A DNA stretch of 7,340 nucleotides from CAZKDV01 sp964551645 (GTDB lineage Bacteria > Bacteroidota > Bacteroidia > Bacteroidales > DTU049). The DNA lies in assembly GCA_964551645.1 (NCBI GenBank), contig CAZKDV010000107.1, positions 1 through 7,340 of the forward strand. The letters are read 5' to 3'. Shown here in pieces: positions 1 through 6,970 of this stretch (position 1 is its first letter; every line of letters begins with the position of its first letter). Both the position numbers and the translations under genes were made by a program. The notes beneath the pieces were generated by a model that worked only from the letters and a program-made list of their open reading frames with translations, had not been told where the DNA came from and did not search any database.

Positions 1-244
1 CCAATCATATTTATCGTATGACCGTAGAACTAAAGGAAGGCAAACGTAAGCCCTGCTGTTGGCCGGGCTGTCCACACCGCCGACCATCTGCACGGAAATG
101 GTTCAAAAGCATCTGAGAGAGAACAGCATCAGCTATTACTACCAGTCTTTTTCTTCGCAGCCATCGATTGCCGGGGTGTTTTACAGCATGTTTTGTCTTA
201 TTAAGTTTGAATCCAGCTGGTTGTGGGTCAATGACAATTTTTAA
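1..244 (+). other. Possible 3' remnant of an unrecognised, perhaps frameshifted gene
   Basis: A + strand frame is open from 50 to a TAA at 242-244 but has a stop at 47-49 just upstream. A second + frame is open from the window edge to a TGA at 114-116 and reads plausibly at its start (HIYRMTVELKEGKRK). Joining the two by one frameshift near 50-60 would give one continuous C-terminal end, so this could be the broken tail of a gene that begins outside the window. I do not recognise the protein. The opposite strand is also open over most of this stretch, so coding on either strand is unproven. Base composition differs from the operon: 35 of the 60 bases at 61-120 are G or C. Confidence 0.2.
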
Positions 245-474
245 TTAAATATTGTAAATGTTAAAAATTATGCAAATATTGTGTTCTGAATTTTCAAGAT
301 TCACGTCCCCCTGACCCTGCCACCATGTGACTGAGGAAGACGAAGTCGTGCCATAAGCCTACATTTTCTACTAACCAAATATATCCAAATTGTCTATATG
401 CTCGTTACATCAGGCACTTACGCCCATTTTTTTACGATCATATAATACTCCTAAACGCTATAACGTTTATTTAG
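245..474. other. Non-coding flank without a recognisable gene
   Basis: About 230 bases with stops in all frames and no gene I can support. It has a G+C-richer patch near 305-355 and an A+T-rich remainder. The only structure seen is the small hairpin at 450-475. It probably represents the original flank to the left of the repeat-bounded cassette. Confidence 0.5.
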
Positions 475-475
475 G
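450..475. repeat. Imperfect inverted repeat at the left repeat boundary
   Basis: CCTAAACG (450-457) pairs with CGTTT plus AGG (464-475), with four unpaired bases (ATTT) in the right arm and a six-base loop. No T-run follows, so it is not a classic terminator. It directly abuts GTGTTGTATGC (475-485), whose reverse complement lies at 7200-7210, so it may be the end of a repeat module rather than a transcription signal. Confidence 0.35.
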
Positions 476-660
476 TGTTGTATGCAAGCGAAAAAGAGAA
501 CTGTTCATTGAAGAAACGACAGTGCTAAATTGAGGGAATTTATTTTGTTTTTTCTCCCAGCGCACTTTTTCAAGAAACCCCTAGTCCACATTACAGCACA
601 TTTCCAAGCCACACATGCCAGCGCTTAAATCCAAAGCTTGTAAAAGAGCTGTAATTTTCC
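475..660 (+). repeat. Left copy of a Bacteroidota-type intergenic repeat, diverged
   Basis: This non-coding stretch shares ordered blocks with the DNA right of the operon. CAGCACATTT (594-603) matches 6971-6980 exactly. It is followed by CGCTTA (622-627 versus 7013-7018), AAGCTT (634-639 versus 7024-7029) and AAAGAGCT (643-650 versus 7034-7041). The last three blocks have nearly equal spacing in both copies (12 versus 11, then 9 versus 10 bases, start to start). AGTGCTAAATTGAGGG (521-536) also resembles AGTGCTAATTTTAAGGG at 7234-7250. GTGTTGTATGC (475-485) is the exact reverse complement of 7200-7210. The shared blocks are direct repeats; the 11-mer is inverted. From memory, repeats of this type recur between genes in Bacteroidota genomes; function unknown. 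Confidence 0.6.
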
Positions 661-671
661 CATCACACTCG

Positions 672-702
672 TTGGCTTTTGATAGGATTAATTGTATTTT
701 TG
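672..702 (+). promoter_or_regulatory. Bacteroidota-type promoter for the operon
   Basis: TTG (672-674), a 20-base spacer and TATTTTTG (695-702) fit the TTTG-N19-21-TAnnTTTG consensus of the primary Bacteroidota sigma factor. The -7 box matches fully and the -33 box partly. Transcription would start near 708-710, leaving a leader of about 25 bases before the ATG at 735. It is the only good match seen upstream of the first gene, and no other promoter is needed because the junctions downstream are 7 bases or less. Confidence 0.55.
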
Positions 703-714
703 AGGTCAATTAAT
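687..714. promoter_or_regulatory. Candidate operator around the -7 box
   Basis: ATTAATTG (687-694) and CAATTAAT (707-714) are perfect 8-base inverted repeats separated by 12 bases that contain the whole -7 element (695-702). The half-site centres are 20 bases apart, about two helical turns, so they would face the same side of DNA. A dimer of the XRE-type protein encoded 20 bases downstream bound here would cover the promoter, giving negative autoregulation as with restriction-modification control proteins. Chance is a real alternative because the DNA is very A+T-rich and the half-sites are simple. Confidence 0.4.
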
Positions 715-734
715 TTGTTTTTGATGCAATTATT

Positions 735-935
735 ATGAATAAAAAACAACTAAACAGAATTAAAGTAGTTCTTGTTGAAAACAATAAGAGTAATAAGTGG
801 CTTGCTCAAAAACTAGGCAAAAATGAAGCAACTATTTCTCGTTGGTGTACTAATGATGTGCAACCATCTTTGGAGACATTGACTGCAATTGCAGAAGCAT
901 TGAACGTTAAAGTAATCGAATTGATTAAAAGCTAA
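735..935 (+). CDS. Small XRE/Cro-type helix-turn-helix regulator (control-protein-like)
   Basis: A 66-residue DNA-binding protein made almost entirely of one Cro/C1-type helix-turn-helix domain. The scaffold helix and turn are at about 19-28 (SNKWLAQKLG), the recognition helix at 30-40 (NEATISRWCTN), and the closing helices at about 45-64 (PSLETLTAIAEALNVKVIEL). No other domain is present. Such short proteins next to DNA methylases commonly act as control (C) proteins that time expression of restriction-modification genes. ATG 735 is preferred: the ATG at 724 runs into a stop after four codons. No clear Shine-Dalgarno sequence is visible, as is usual in Bacteroidota. It lies 7 bases before the kinase gene and so is the first gene of the operon. 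The inferred role is repressor or timer of the operon through the inverted repeat at 687-714. The domain call is secure; the function is inference. Confidence 0.85.
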   Translation: MNKKQLNRIKVVLVENNKSNKWLAQKLGKNEATISRWCTNDVQPSLETLTAIAEALNVKVIELIKS

Positions 936-942
936 TTGCGAT

Positions 943-3249
943 ATGAGTAATGATAGGTTAATAGAATTGAAAAACAAACTTGCCTCTGAACTTCAAAAAG
1001 AAAATTCAGATAATGGAATAATTCTATCCTTATCCAATGAGATTGCAAGGCTTGATGAGAAACAAATTAGATTTTCTGTTGATGCGGGGATTATAAATAG
1101 ATTAGGTAAAGAACTCGTTGGTAGACATGAGACTGCTGTATCTGAATTAGTAAAAAACTCCTATGATGCTGACGCTACAGAAGTCAGGTTAACTTTTGAA
1201 AATGCCTGGCAAAAAGGAGGAAGATTAATAATTGAGGATAATGGTCTTGGCATGACAAGAGAGCAATTAATCAATGGTTTTATGAGGCTTTCTTCTTCAG
1301 ATAAAATACACAACCCTATTTCTCCAAGATACAAAAGAACAAGAGCTGGAAGAAAGGGAATTGGGAGGTTTGCAACCCAAAGACTGGGACAAACATTAAC
1401 CATTGTTACCCAGACTGAAAATTCAGATACTGCAATCAGAATAACAATTGATTGGAATACATTTGAGACAGATAAGGATTTAGCTTCTATTGCAAATAAT
1501 ATTGAAATTGTTCCAAAGATTAAAGACGAAGGAACGGATTTATTTATCGATAATCTTAGAGAAGGTTGGTCGGATGCTATGATTAAAAGAGTGTATCGAT
1601 ATACCTCAGACTTGTTGCAACCTTTCCCATTATCCAAAAAACGTAAGGACGAAGAAAAAAGCAAAATTGACCCTGGTTTTAATAGTTCATATCATCGAAA
1701 AGACAACAATGAAGAATATAAGATAATTGATGAAGAAGAAGCATTCTTAAATCATGCTTTAGCTGAAATTGAAGGTTATGTAATGGAAGATGGTCAAGGA
1801 TGTTGGGCTCTAAAAAGTGAAAGATTAAGTTTTCCTCAAGATGTTTTCTTGATTGGAAAAAATAAAGAAAATTCAAACTCAAAGTTTGATTTCATACAAG
1901 GAGTTCACTTCAAATGCTATTATTTCATATATGAGTCAACATTGTTACCTAAGCAATCATTAGGTCTAATAAGAGAGGTTGCTAACGAGAAAGGAGGAAT
2001 TCGATTATACCGAAATGGTTTTAGAGTTTTACCATATGGAGAACGAGGTAATGATTGGATTGGTTTAGATGCTTCGGTGCGTAAAAGAGTTATTTTGCCT
2101 CCGCATGGAAATGTAAATTTCTTTGGTTTTGTAGAAATTGAAGATAGAGATATCGAGAATTTTGAAGAAACGTCAAGTCGAGAAGGATTAATTGAATCAC
2201 CTGCATTTTATGAACTGACAGATTTTATTTTTAAATCAATTACATCTGCTGTAACAAAAATAGCTGAACTAAGAAATAAAAAGTCTAATACATCCACACC
2301 AAAAGAAAAGAGGGAATCTCCAACCGAAAAGGTAAACAATGCTATTAATAAAATGCAAGGTGTGTTTGGTGATTCAATAACATCTGAAGCAGAAAATGAT
2401 ACAGAGGGTAAATCTGAATATAGTTCACAAAAAGAAAAGTTTGATGAAGCTCTAAATGATTTAATCGAAGGTAGAGCAGAGGAAGAAAAAGAAAAACAAG
2501 AATTAATTAATGAACTAAACATGATGAGAATTCTTGCAGGATTAGGTCTTGTAATCGGTGAATTCGTTCATGAAATAAAGAACTATTTTCCAGGTATACA
2601 TGCGGAAACCAATTTTCTGCGAAATGCCTTAAAAGACTATAAGGAAGGTATTGAAAGAGTTGATAACCTTGAAAAAAATGTAAAATCATTAACAACATAT
2701 TCTTCTTATTTTGACGAAGCAATTTCAAGGAATGTACTTAGAGAGTTGGAGCCAATTGAATTAAGAGATGTGGTAAATAGCTTTGAAGAAGTAATTCAAA
2801 ATAATTTAGAAAGAACTAGGATTTCATTTGAGAAACCAGTTTTTGAAGGTTTTGACCTTTATACAATTCCAATGCATCCATCTGAATGGGCATCGATATT
2901 ATTTAACTTTTTTACAAACTCAAAAAAGGCCATAAGAAGAGCTGGTGTAGCGGGACGTGTTTTTATTCGATGTGGACGTGAAGAAGGAAAAGTGTATTTA
3001 GAATTTTCAGATAATGGAGATGGAATTCCTAAAGAAAAAGAAGAAGTTATTTTTAATGCTTTTTATACAACATCTTCAGCTGCAGGTCGTTCTGCTTCTG
3101 AAATAGATTCGCTCACTGGTACAGGATTAGGATTGAAGATAGTGAGTGATATAATTGAAAGCTACAATGGTAATGTTTATGTAACGACACCTCACGATGG
3201 TTATACAACCACACTTAGAGTTGAAGTTCCAGAAACAAAAATAGATTAG
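943..3249 (+). CDS. Dual-GHKL protein: N-terminal Hsp90/MORC-like ATPase fused to C-terminal histidine kinase
   Basis: A 768-residue, probably cytoplasmic protein with no membrane segment or signal peptide. The N-terminal ATPase (HATPase_c_3 / prokaryotic MORC-like) shows the N box at 68-78 (ELVKNSYDADA, with E68 and N72), the G1 box at 98-104 (EDNGLGM) and the G2 box at 136-144 (GRKGIGRFA). A segment at 351-376 (GGIRLYRNGFRVLPYG...DWIGLD) and another near 407-425 match the second half of that family, probably an S5-like domain. A charged, coiled-coil-prone linker spans about 440-530. The C-terminal kinase has an H box with H543 (FVHEIKN, 541-547), an N box (N655, N659), G1 DNGDG (690-694), an F box (703-710) and G2 GTGLGLKIV (726-734). 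All catalytic boxes of both modules appear intact. The likely role is to sense damaged, foreign or unmodified DNA with the first ATPase, autophosphorylate H543, and pass phosphate to the receiver protein encoded 2 bases downstream. That coupling is inference. Confidence 0.85.
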   Translation: MSNDRLIELKNKLASELQKENSDNGIILSLSNEIARLDEKQIRFSVDAGIINRLGKELVGRHETAVSELVKNSYDADATEVRLTFENAWQKGGRLIIEDNGLGMTREQLINGFMRLSSSDKIHNPISPRYKRTRAGRKGIGRFATQRLGQTLTIVTQTENSDTAIRITIDWNTFETDKDLASIANNIEIVPKIKDEGTDLFIDNLREGWSDAMIKRVYRYTSDLLQPFPLSKKRKDEEKSKIDPGFNSSYHRKDNNEEYKIIDEEEAFLNHALAEIEGYVMEDGQGCWALKSERLSFPQDVFLIGKNKENSNSKFDFIQGVHFKCYYFIYESTLLPKQSLGLIREVANEKGGIRLYRNGFRVLPYGERGNDWIGLDASVRKRVILPPHGNVNFFGFVEIEDRDIENFEETSSREGLIESPAFYELTDFIFKSITSAVTKIAELRNKKSNTSTPKEKRESPTEKVNNAINKMQGVFGDSITSEAENDTEGKSEYSSQKEKFDEALNDLIEGRAEEEKEKQELINELNMMRILAGLGLVIGEFVHEIKNYFPGIHAETNFLRNALKDYKEGIERVDNLEKNVKSLTTYSSYFDEAISRNVLRELEPIELRDVVNSFEEVIQNNLERTRISFEKPVFEGFDLYTIPMHPSEWASILFNFFTNSKKAIRRAGVAGRVFIRCGREEGKVYLEFSDNGDGIPKEKEEVIFNAFYTTSSAAGRSASEIDSLTGTGLGLKIVSDIIESYNGNVYVTTPHDGYTTTLRVEVPETKID

Positions 3250-3251
3250 AT

Positions 3252-4355
3252 ATGAAGCCAAAATATTTATATATAGATGATGAAAATCCAGATGCATTAA
3301 AGTCCATTGTAAATGGATTTAATGATGTTGGTGAAATTGAGGTAGAACTTGTTGATTTAAGCAAACTAAGAGATTTTGAATCATTAAAGCAGTATATCTG
3401 TGAACAAAATCCTGACGGATTGATTCTTGACTTAAGATTAGATGGTGATGGTCAAAATAGATTAAGCTTTCCAGCTACAACATTTGCTCAGGATTTAAGA
3501 ACTTTAGCTGTGTCGGGTGATGTCAAATTCTTTCCTTTAATCCTTTGTTCTACCAGTCCTAAAATGCGTGCTACTTACGATGTAGACAAGACTAGTCACG
3601 ATTTATTTGACTATAAATTTGAAAAATCCGATACTCCTGAATGGAAGAAGTTTTCAATTAAACTCAAAAGTATTGCAAATTCCTATAAGTGGCTTAATGA
3701 ACGGAAGCGAACTGTAGAAGAAATATTGAACCGAGAAGATTGGCAACAATTTGATAGTAGAATTTTTGAAAAATTCATTGATAAAGAACAAGATTTAAAG
3801 GTAAATGACATTGCTCAATTTGTAATTAAAGAATTATTTAATCACCCTGGGATTTTAATAAAAGAACGAACTGTAGCTGCTAGGTTAGGAGTTGATATCG
3901 ATGCATCAGGAAATGAATGGAATAGACTGAAAAAAGAATTCCTAGAAGATTGTATGTATAATGGAGCATTTGGAAATGGTTGGGAAAGGTGGTGGTTTGA
4001 TAGAATAGCTTCCAAATTCCAATCAATCTCAAAAGGAGAAAAGCTTCAAAATCTTAATGCAAGTCAAAGAGTTGAAATCTTGAGTAAATTGGGGTTTACT
4101 TTAATTTCTGCGAAACCAATAGAGCCATATTGCAAAAGTAGCGAATTTTGGACTGTTTGTGAATATTATAAAACACCTCTTGACCCACTTGAAGGATTTA
4201 AAATATATGAGTCAACAGAACTGAAACCTTGGCAGGAACCTAAATTTCTTTCATTTAGTGCTGAATTGGAAAGAAAAGGACGAGATAGAGGCTTACGACC
4301 ACACCCATCAGAGTTACAAAACGTTAAGGATTTAAAAGAAATGCTTTCAAAATGA
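3252..4355 (+). CDS. Response regulator: receiver domain plus unrecognised C-terminal effector region
   Basis: A 367-residue protein. Residues 1-130 form a receiver-like domain with the acidic pair D9/D10 (YIDDENP), phosphoacceptor candidate D60 (DGLILDLRLDG), S100/T101 (LILCSTS) and a lysine at 122 or 125 (YKFEKSD), so the phosphorylation machinery looks complete. The C-terminal 240 residues match no output domain I know. Residues 195-250 (PGILIKERTVAARLGVD ... EWNRLKKEFLEDC ... WERWWFDRI) look like a winged-helix-type fold by eye. A conserved-looking segment follows at 308-330 (TPLDPLEGFKIYE...KPWQEP). The partner is almost certainly the kinase encoded immediately upstream (gap 2 bases). 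The stop overlaps the next start (ATGA, 4352-4355), suggesting translational coupling. The output could be DNA binding or control of a nuclease; the sequence does not decide. It is longer than typical 200-250-residue regulators. Confidence 0.75.
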   Translation: MKPKYLYIDDENPDALKSIVNGFNDVGEIEVELVDLSKLRDFESLKQYICEQNPDGLILDLRLDGDGQNRLSFPATTFAQDLRTLAVSGDVKFFPLILCSTSPKMRATYDVDKTSHDLFDYKFEKSDTPEWKKFSIKLKSIANSYKWLNERKRTVEEILNREDWQQFDSRIFEKFIDKEQDLKVNDIAQFVIKELFNHPGILIKERTVAARLGVDIDASGNEWNRLKKEFLEDCMYNGAFGNGWERWWFDRIASKFQSISKGEKLQNLNASQRVEILSKLGFTLISAKPIEPYCKSSEFWTVCEYYKTPLDPLEGFKIYESTELKPWQEPKFLSFSAELERKGRDRGLRPHPSELQNVKDLKEMLSK

Positions 4356-5131
4356 CTGTACCAAAAAAAATAATGATATTTAGAAGGCAAAGAGCTAAAG
4401 AATTAAAGCGCTTCGCTGACAAATTGGAGACTTATATAGGTAGTGGTATTAGTACTAAACTATACGATGGAATAAACCAACTTGAAAACTCAAGTTATAT
4501 TCCATTTTACAGAGACGAGAACGGTAATTGTGTAAATACCGATGTTAATTATTGGGGGTATTCAATAGATGATATAAAGCTAGATATAAATGCCGACAGA
4601 CATTTAAAGCCTAAAGAAATCAATAAGGCTGAAGCATATTTAAGTATAAATTTAGTTTCGGATTTTAGGAATTGGAAAAATGTAAAAGACCCTTTTTGCG
4701 AGTTATCATTTAATGTAACAATAAAAGGGATTAAACCTAAATCAGCAGAAGGTGTGCATTATTTTGGATTTCATTTGGATAGACATCATGAATCTCAAGA
4801 TTCTGACGAAATTCATCCAACCTATCATCTACAATACAATCTTAATCCTAAGAATAACAAGGACTTTGATTATGGTGAAACTCTTAATATAGACTCTCCT
4901 CGATTTTTACATTATCCGATGGACTTAATTTTAGGTTTGTCTTATTTGATTGCAAATTTTCAACCATTAAGTTATTCTAAATTGATTGAAGATAGAGAAG
5001 TAAAGAATCTTATACGGGATTATCAAGATAGTATTTGGAAACCATATAGTTTTACAATTTCTAATCATTGGCAAAACGATGGTTCAGCTATTGAGTGGAA
5101 TAAAACAGCTATTTGTCCATTTTTAGTATGA
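4352..5131 (+). CDS. Protein of unknown function, histidine-rich centre
   Basis: A 259-residue protein I cannot assign to a named family. It starts with a basic segment (residues 5-20), has no signal peptide or clear membrane helix, and carries a striking histidine- and acid-rich stretch at 136-160 (H136, H141, H145, H146, H155, H159, including HPTYHLQ), followed by PRFLHYPMDLILGLSYLIANF at 183-203. The spacing of His and Asp/Glu could suggest a metal site, but no PD-(D/E)xK, HNH or GIY-YIG motif is evident. Start ATG 4352 overlaps the preceding stop by 4 nt; a Met at codon 8 is an alternative and lies just past an eight-A run (4363-4370). Its stop overlaps the methylase start in the same ATGA fashion. 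By position it should be an integral part of the system, perhaps the missing effector or a bridge between the regulator and the methylase; that is inference only. Confidence 0.7.
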   Translation: MTVPKKIMIFRRQRAKELKRFADKLETYIGSGISTKLYDGINQLENSSYIPFYRDENGNCVNTDVNYWGYSIDDIKLDINADRHLKPKEINKAEAYLSINLVSDFRNWKNVKDPFCELSFNVTIKGIKPKSAEGVHYFGFHLDRHHESQDSDEIHPTYHLQYNLNPKNNKDFDYGETLNIDSPRFLHYPMDLILGLSYLIANFQPLSYSKLIEDREVKNLIRDYQDSIWKPYSFTISNHWQNDGSAIEWNKTAICPFLV

Positions 5132-6969
5132 AAAATGAGCTATTAAAATATTTAAATTCAATATCATCAATGGAACCTATTTCTGTTGATAGATTGCTTA
5201 TTTCTTCATTTATCGAAATAAATAAAATATCATTTTCTAAAAATCAATTTATTAAGGATTATATTATTAATCCAAATCAAAAGGACGAATACAACTACCT
5301 TCAAGAGATTATTTCCATAATTAAAAACAGTAATGATTTATACAATTTCGAAAATTTAATTAAGCTTTTTGAATTTGTAGTTTCTCCAACTGATAAAATT
5401 GTAACTGGAGCAGTATATACGCCTAGAAATATTAGAGAATTTATTATATCCAATGCATTAGCTGTAAAAACGGATATTACTTCTGAAACTAAGATTGCTG
5501 ATATATCATGTGGTTGTGGAAGTTTCTTATTCGATATTGCGAAAAAAATTAGAAAGTCTAAGTCTTTATCATACTTTGAGATATTTAAGAATAATTTATT
5601 TGGCTTGGATATCCAGCAATATTCAATAACAAGAACAAAACTTTTACTAACTCTTTTAGCCTTGTCGGAAGGAGAAGATGTTGAGGATTTTTCGTTCAAT
5701 CTTTTTGTTGGTAATGCTCTATCATTTAGATGGGAAGATGTATTAGAAAGTTTTAATGGTTTTGAGATAATCGTTGGTAATCCACCCTATGTTTGTTCTC
5801 GGAATATTCCAGAAGACTCAAAAAAAATTTTATATAACTGGGAAGTTTGTAAATCTGGTCATCCTGATTTATATATCCCATTTTTTCAGATTGGAATAGA
5901 AAATTTATCTCCAAATGGTATTTTAGGATATATAACTATGAATACTTTTTTTAAGAGTATTAATGGTAGAGCATTAAGAGAGTATTTTCAAAATAATCAA
6001 TATCGCTTCAAAATAATAGATTTTGGAAATAATCAGATTTTCCAAAGTAAATCAACCTATACCTGTATTTGTTTGATTGAGAAATCGAAATCTCCATTTA
6101 TTGAGTTTGCAAGCAGTAATAATTCATTGAACAATCTGACGTACAAGAAGATAGAATATTCAAAATTTAATTCCCTAAAGGGATGGAATTTAAAAGAAAA
6201 AGACCTAATTGATAAAATAGAAGAAACTGGGATTTCTTTTGGAGAATTGTACAAAACAAGAAATGGTATTGCAACATTAAAAAACAACATTTATATTTTC
6301 AATCCGATTGGTGAAAATGAGGATTATTATTATTTACAAAATGGCAAAATATATGAAATTGAAAAACACATTTGTAAGGATATAATAAATCCAAATAAAT
6401 TTACCCAAGCGAAGAGTGTTGATTCAATTAAAAAGAAAGCAATTTTCCCATATGAATATGTAAACGACAAGGTTACTCTACTTGATGAAGCTGTTATTAA
6501 AGAAAACTATCCTAAAGCATACAACTATCTGTCGGATAAAAAGCAAATATTGAGTACTAGAGATAAAGGAAATGGAAAGTACCAAAATTGGTATGCATAT
6601 GGGAGAAATCAATCATTAGAAAAGTTAAAGTATAAATTGTTTTTTCCCCATGTTTCTCCAACCACTCCAAATTTCACAATTGATACAGACGAAAATTTGT
6701 TGTTTTATAATGGATTAGCAGTTATTACAGAGGATGAAAAAGAACTTCATTTTCTTAAAAAACTTATGACGTCAAGATTATTCTGGACATATATAAAACT
6801 ATCAAGTAAGCCATATGGTTCTGGTTATTATTCGTTAAGCCGAAATTATATTAAGAATTTTGGAGTATATAATTTTGACAAGGAAGATAAGGATTTCATA
6901 ATAAATACACATGAACAAAAAGAATTAGATAATTTCATTGAAAGTAGATATGGAATTAAATTAGAATAG
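5128..6969 (+). CDS. N6-adenine DNA methyltransferase, TaqI/Eco57I-like, without nuclease domain
   Basis: Transfers a methyl group from S-adenosylmethionine to adenine N6 in a specific DNA sequence. Counting from ATG 5128 (613 residues), the motif order is gamma-type: X at 94-99 (GAVYTP), I at 124-134 (ADISCGCGSFL), II with D161 (LFGLDIQ), III at about 190-198 (FNLFVGNAL), catalytic IV at 218-221 (NPPY) and V near 247-270. Residues about 370-580 (GELYKTRNGIATLK ... SKPYGSGYYSLSRN) look like the target-recognition region of TaqI/Eco57I-type enzymes. The N-terminal 90 residues are A+T-rich and contain no PD-(D/E)xK nuclease, unlike fused type IIG enzymes (often about 1000 residues). ATG 5128 is chosen over an in-frame TTG at 5113 because it overlaps the upstream stop as ATGA, like the previous junction. 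The recognition site cannot be predicted. It would protect host DNA, with another gene restricting or sensing unmodified DNA. An orphan methylase is the alternative. Confidence 0.88.
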   Translation: MKNELLKYLNSISSMEPISVDRLLISSFIEINKISFSKNQFIKDYIINPNQKDEYNYLQEIISIIKNSNDLYNFENLIKLFEFVVSPTDKIVTGAVYTPRNIREFIISNALAVKTDITSETKIADISCGCGSFLFDIAKKIRKSKSLSYFEIFKNNLFGLDIQQYSITRTKLLLTLLALSEGEDVEDFSFNLFVGNALSFRWEDVLESFNGFEIIVGNPPYVCSRNIPEDSKKILYNWEVCKSGHPDLYIPFFQIGIENLSPNGILGYITMNTFFKSINGRALREYFQNNQYRFKIIDFGNNQIFQSKSTYTCICLIEKSKSPFIEFASSNNSLNNLTYKKIEYSKFNSLKGWNLKEKDLIDKIEETGISFGELYKTRNGIATLKNNIYIFNPIGENEDYYYLQNGKIYEIEKHICKDIINPNKFTQAKSVDSIKKKAIFPYEYVNDKVTLLDEAVIKENYPKAYNYLSDKKQILSTRDKGNGKYQNWYAYGRNQSLEKLKYKLFFPHVSPTTPNFTIDTDENLLFYNGLAVITEDEKELHFLKKLMTSRLFWTYIKLSSKPYGSGYYSLSRNYIKNFGVYNFDKEDKDFIINTHEQKELDNFIESRYGIKLE

Positions 6970-6970
6970 C

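Noticed and set aside
441..446. TATAAT, a classical sigma-70 -10 box
   Set aside because: No TTGACA-like box at a suitable distance, it is almost 300 bases before the first gene, and the Bacteroidota primary sigma factor uses a different consensus.
245..734. CRISPR array, tRNA or rRNA in the left non-coding stretch
   Set aside because: No regularly spaced short repeats, no cloverleaf with T-loop or anticodon arm, and no rRNA-like sequence was seen.
1161..1664. Long open frame on the - strand within the kinase gene, and similar ones at 1679-1882, 2208-2522, 2507-2728, 4166-4390, 5301-5699 and 6057-6290
   Set aside because: All lie opposite genes with clear domains, read as low-complexity Ser/Leu/Phe-rich sequence and have no promoter or context of their own.
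5113..5127. TTG at 5113 as methylase start adding five residues
   Set aside because: ATG 5128 overlaps the previous stop in the same ATGA arrangement as the junction before it and needs no rare start codon.
5820..5827. A AAA AAA run inside the methylase as a programmed frameshift site
   Set aside because: The reading frame continues intact on both sides through conserved motifs, no stimulatory structure is evident, and such runs are expected in A+T-rich genes.
5128..6969. Fused type IIG restriction enzyme
   Set aside because: At 613 residues it is too short and has no PD-(D/E)xK motif in the roughly 90 residues before methylase motif X.
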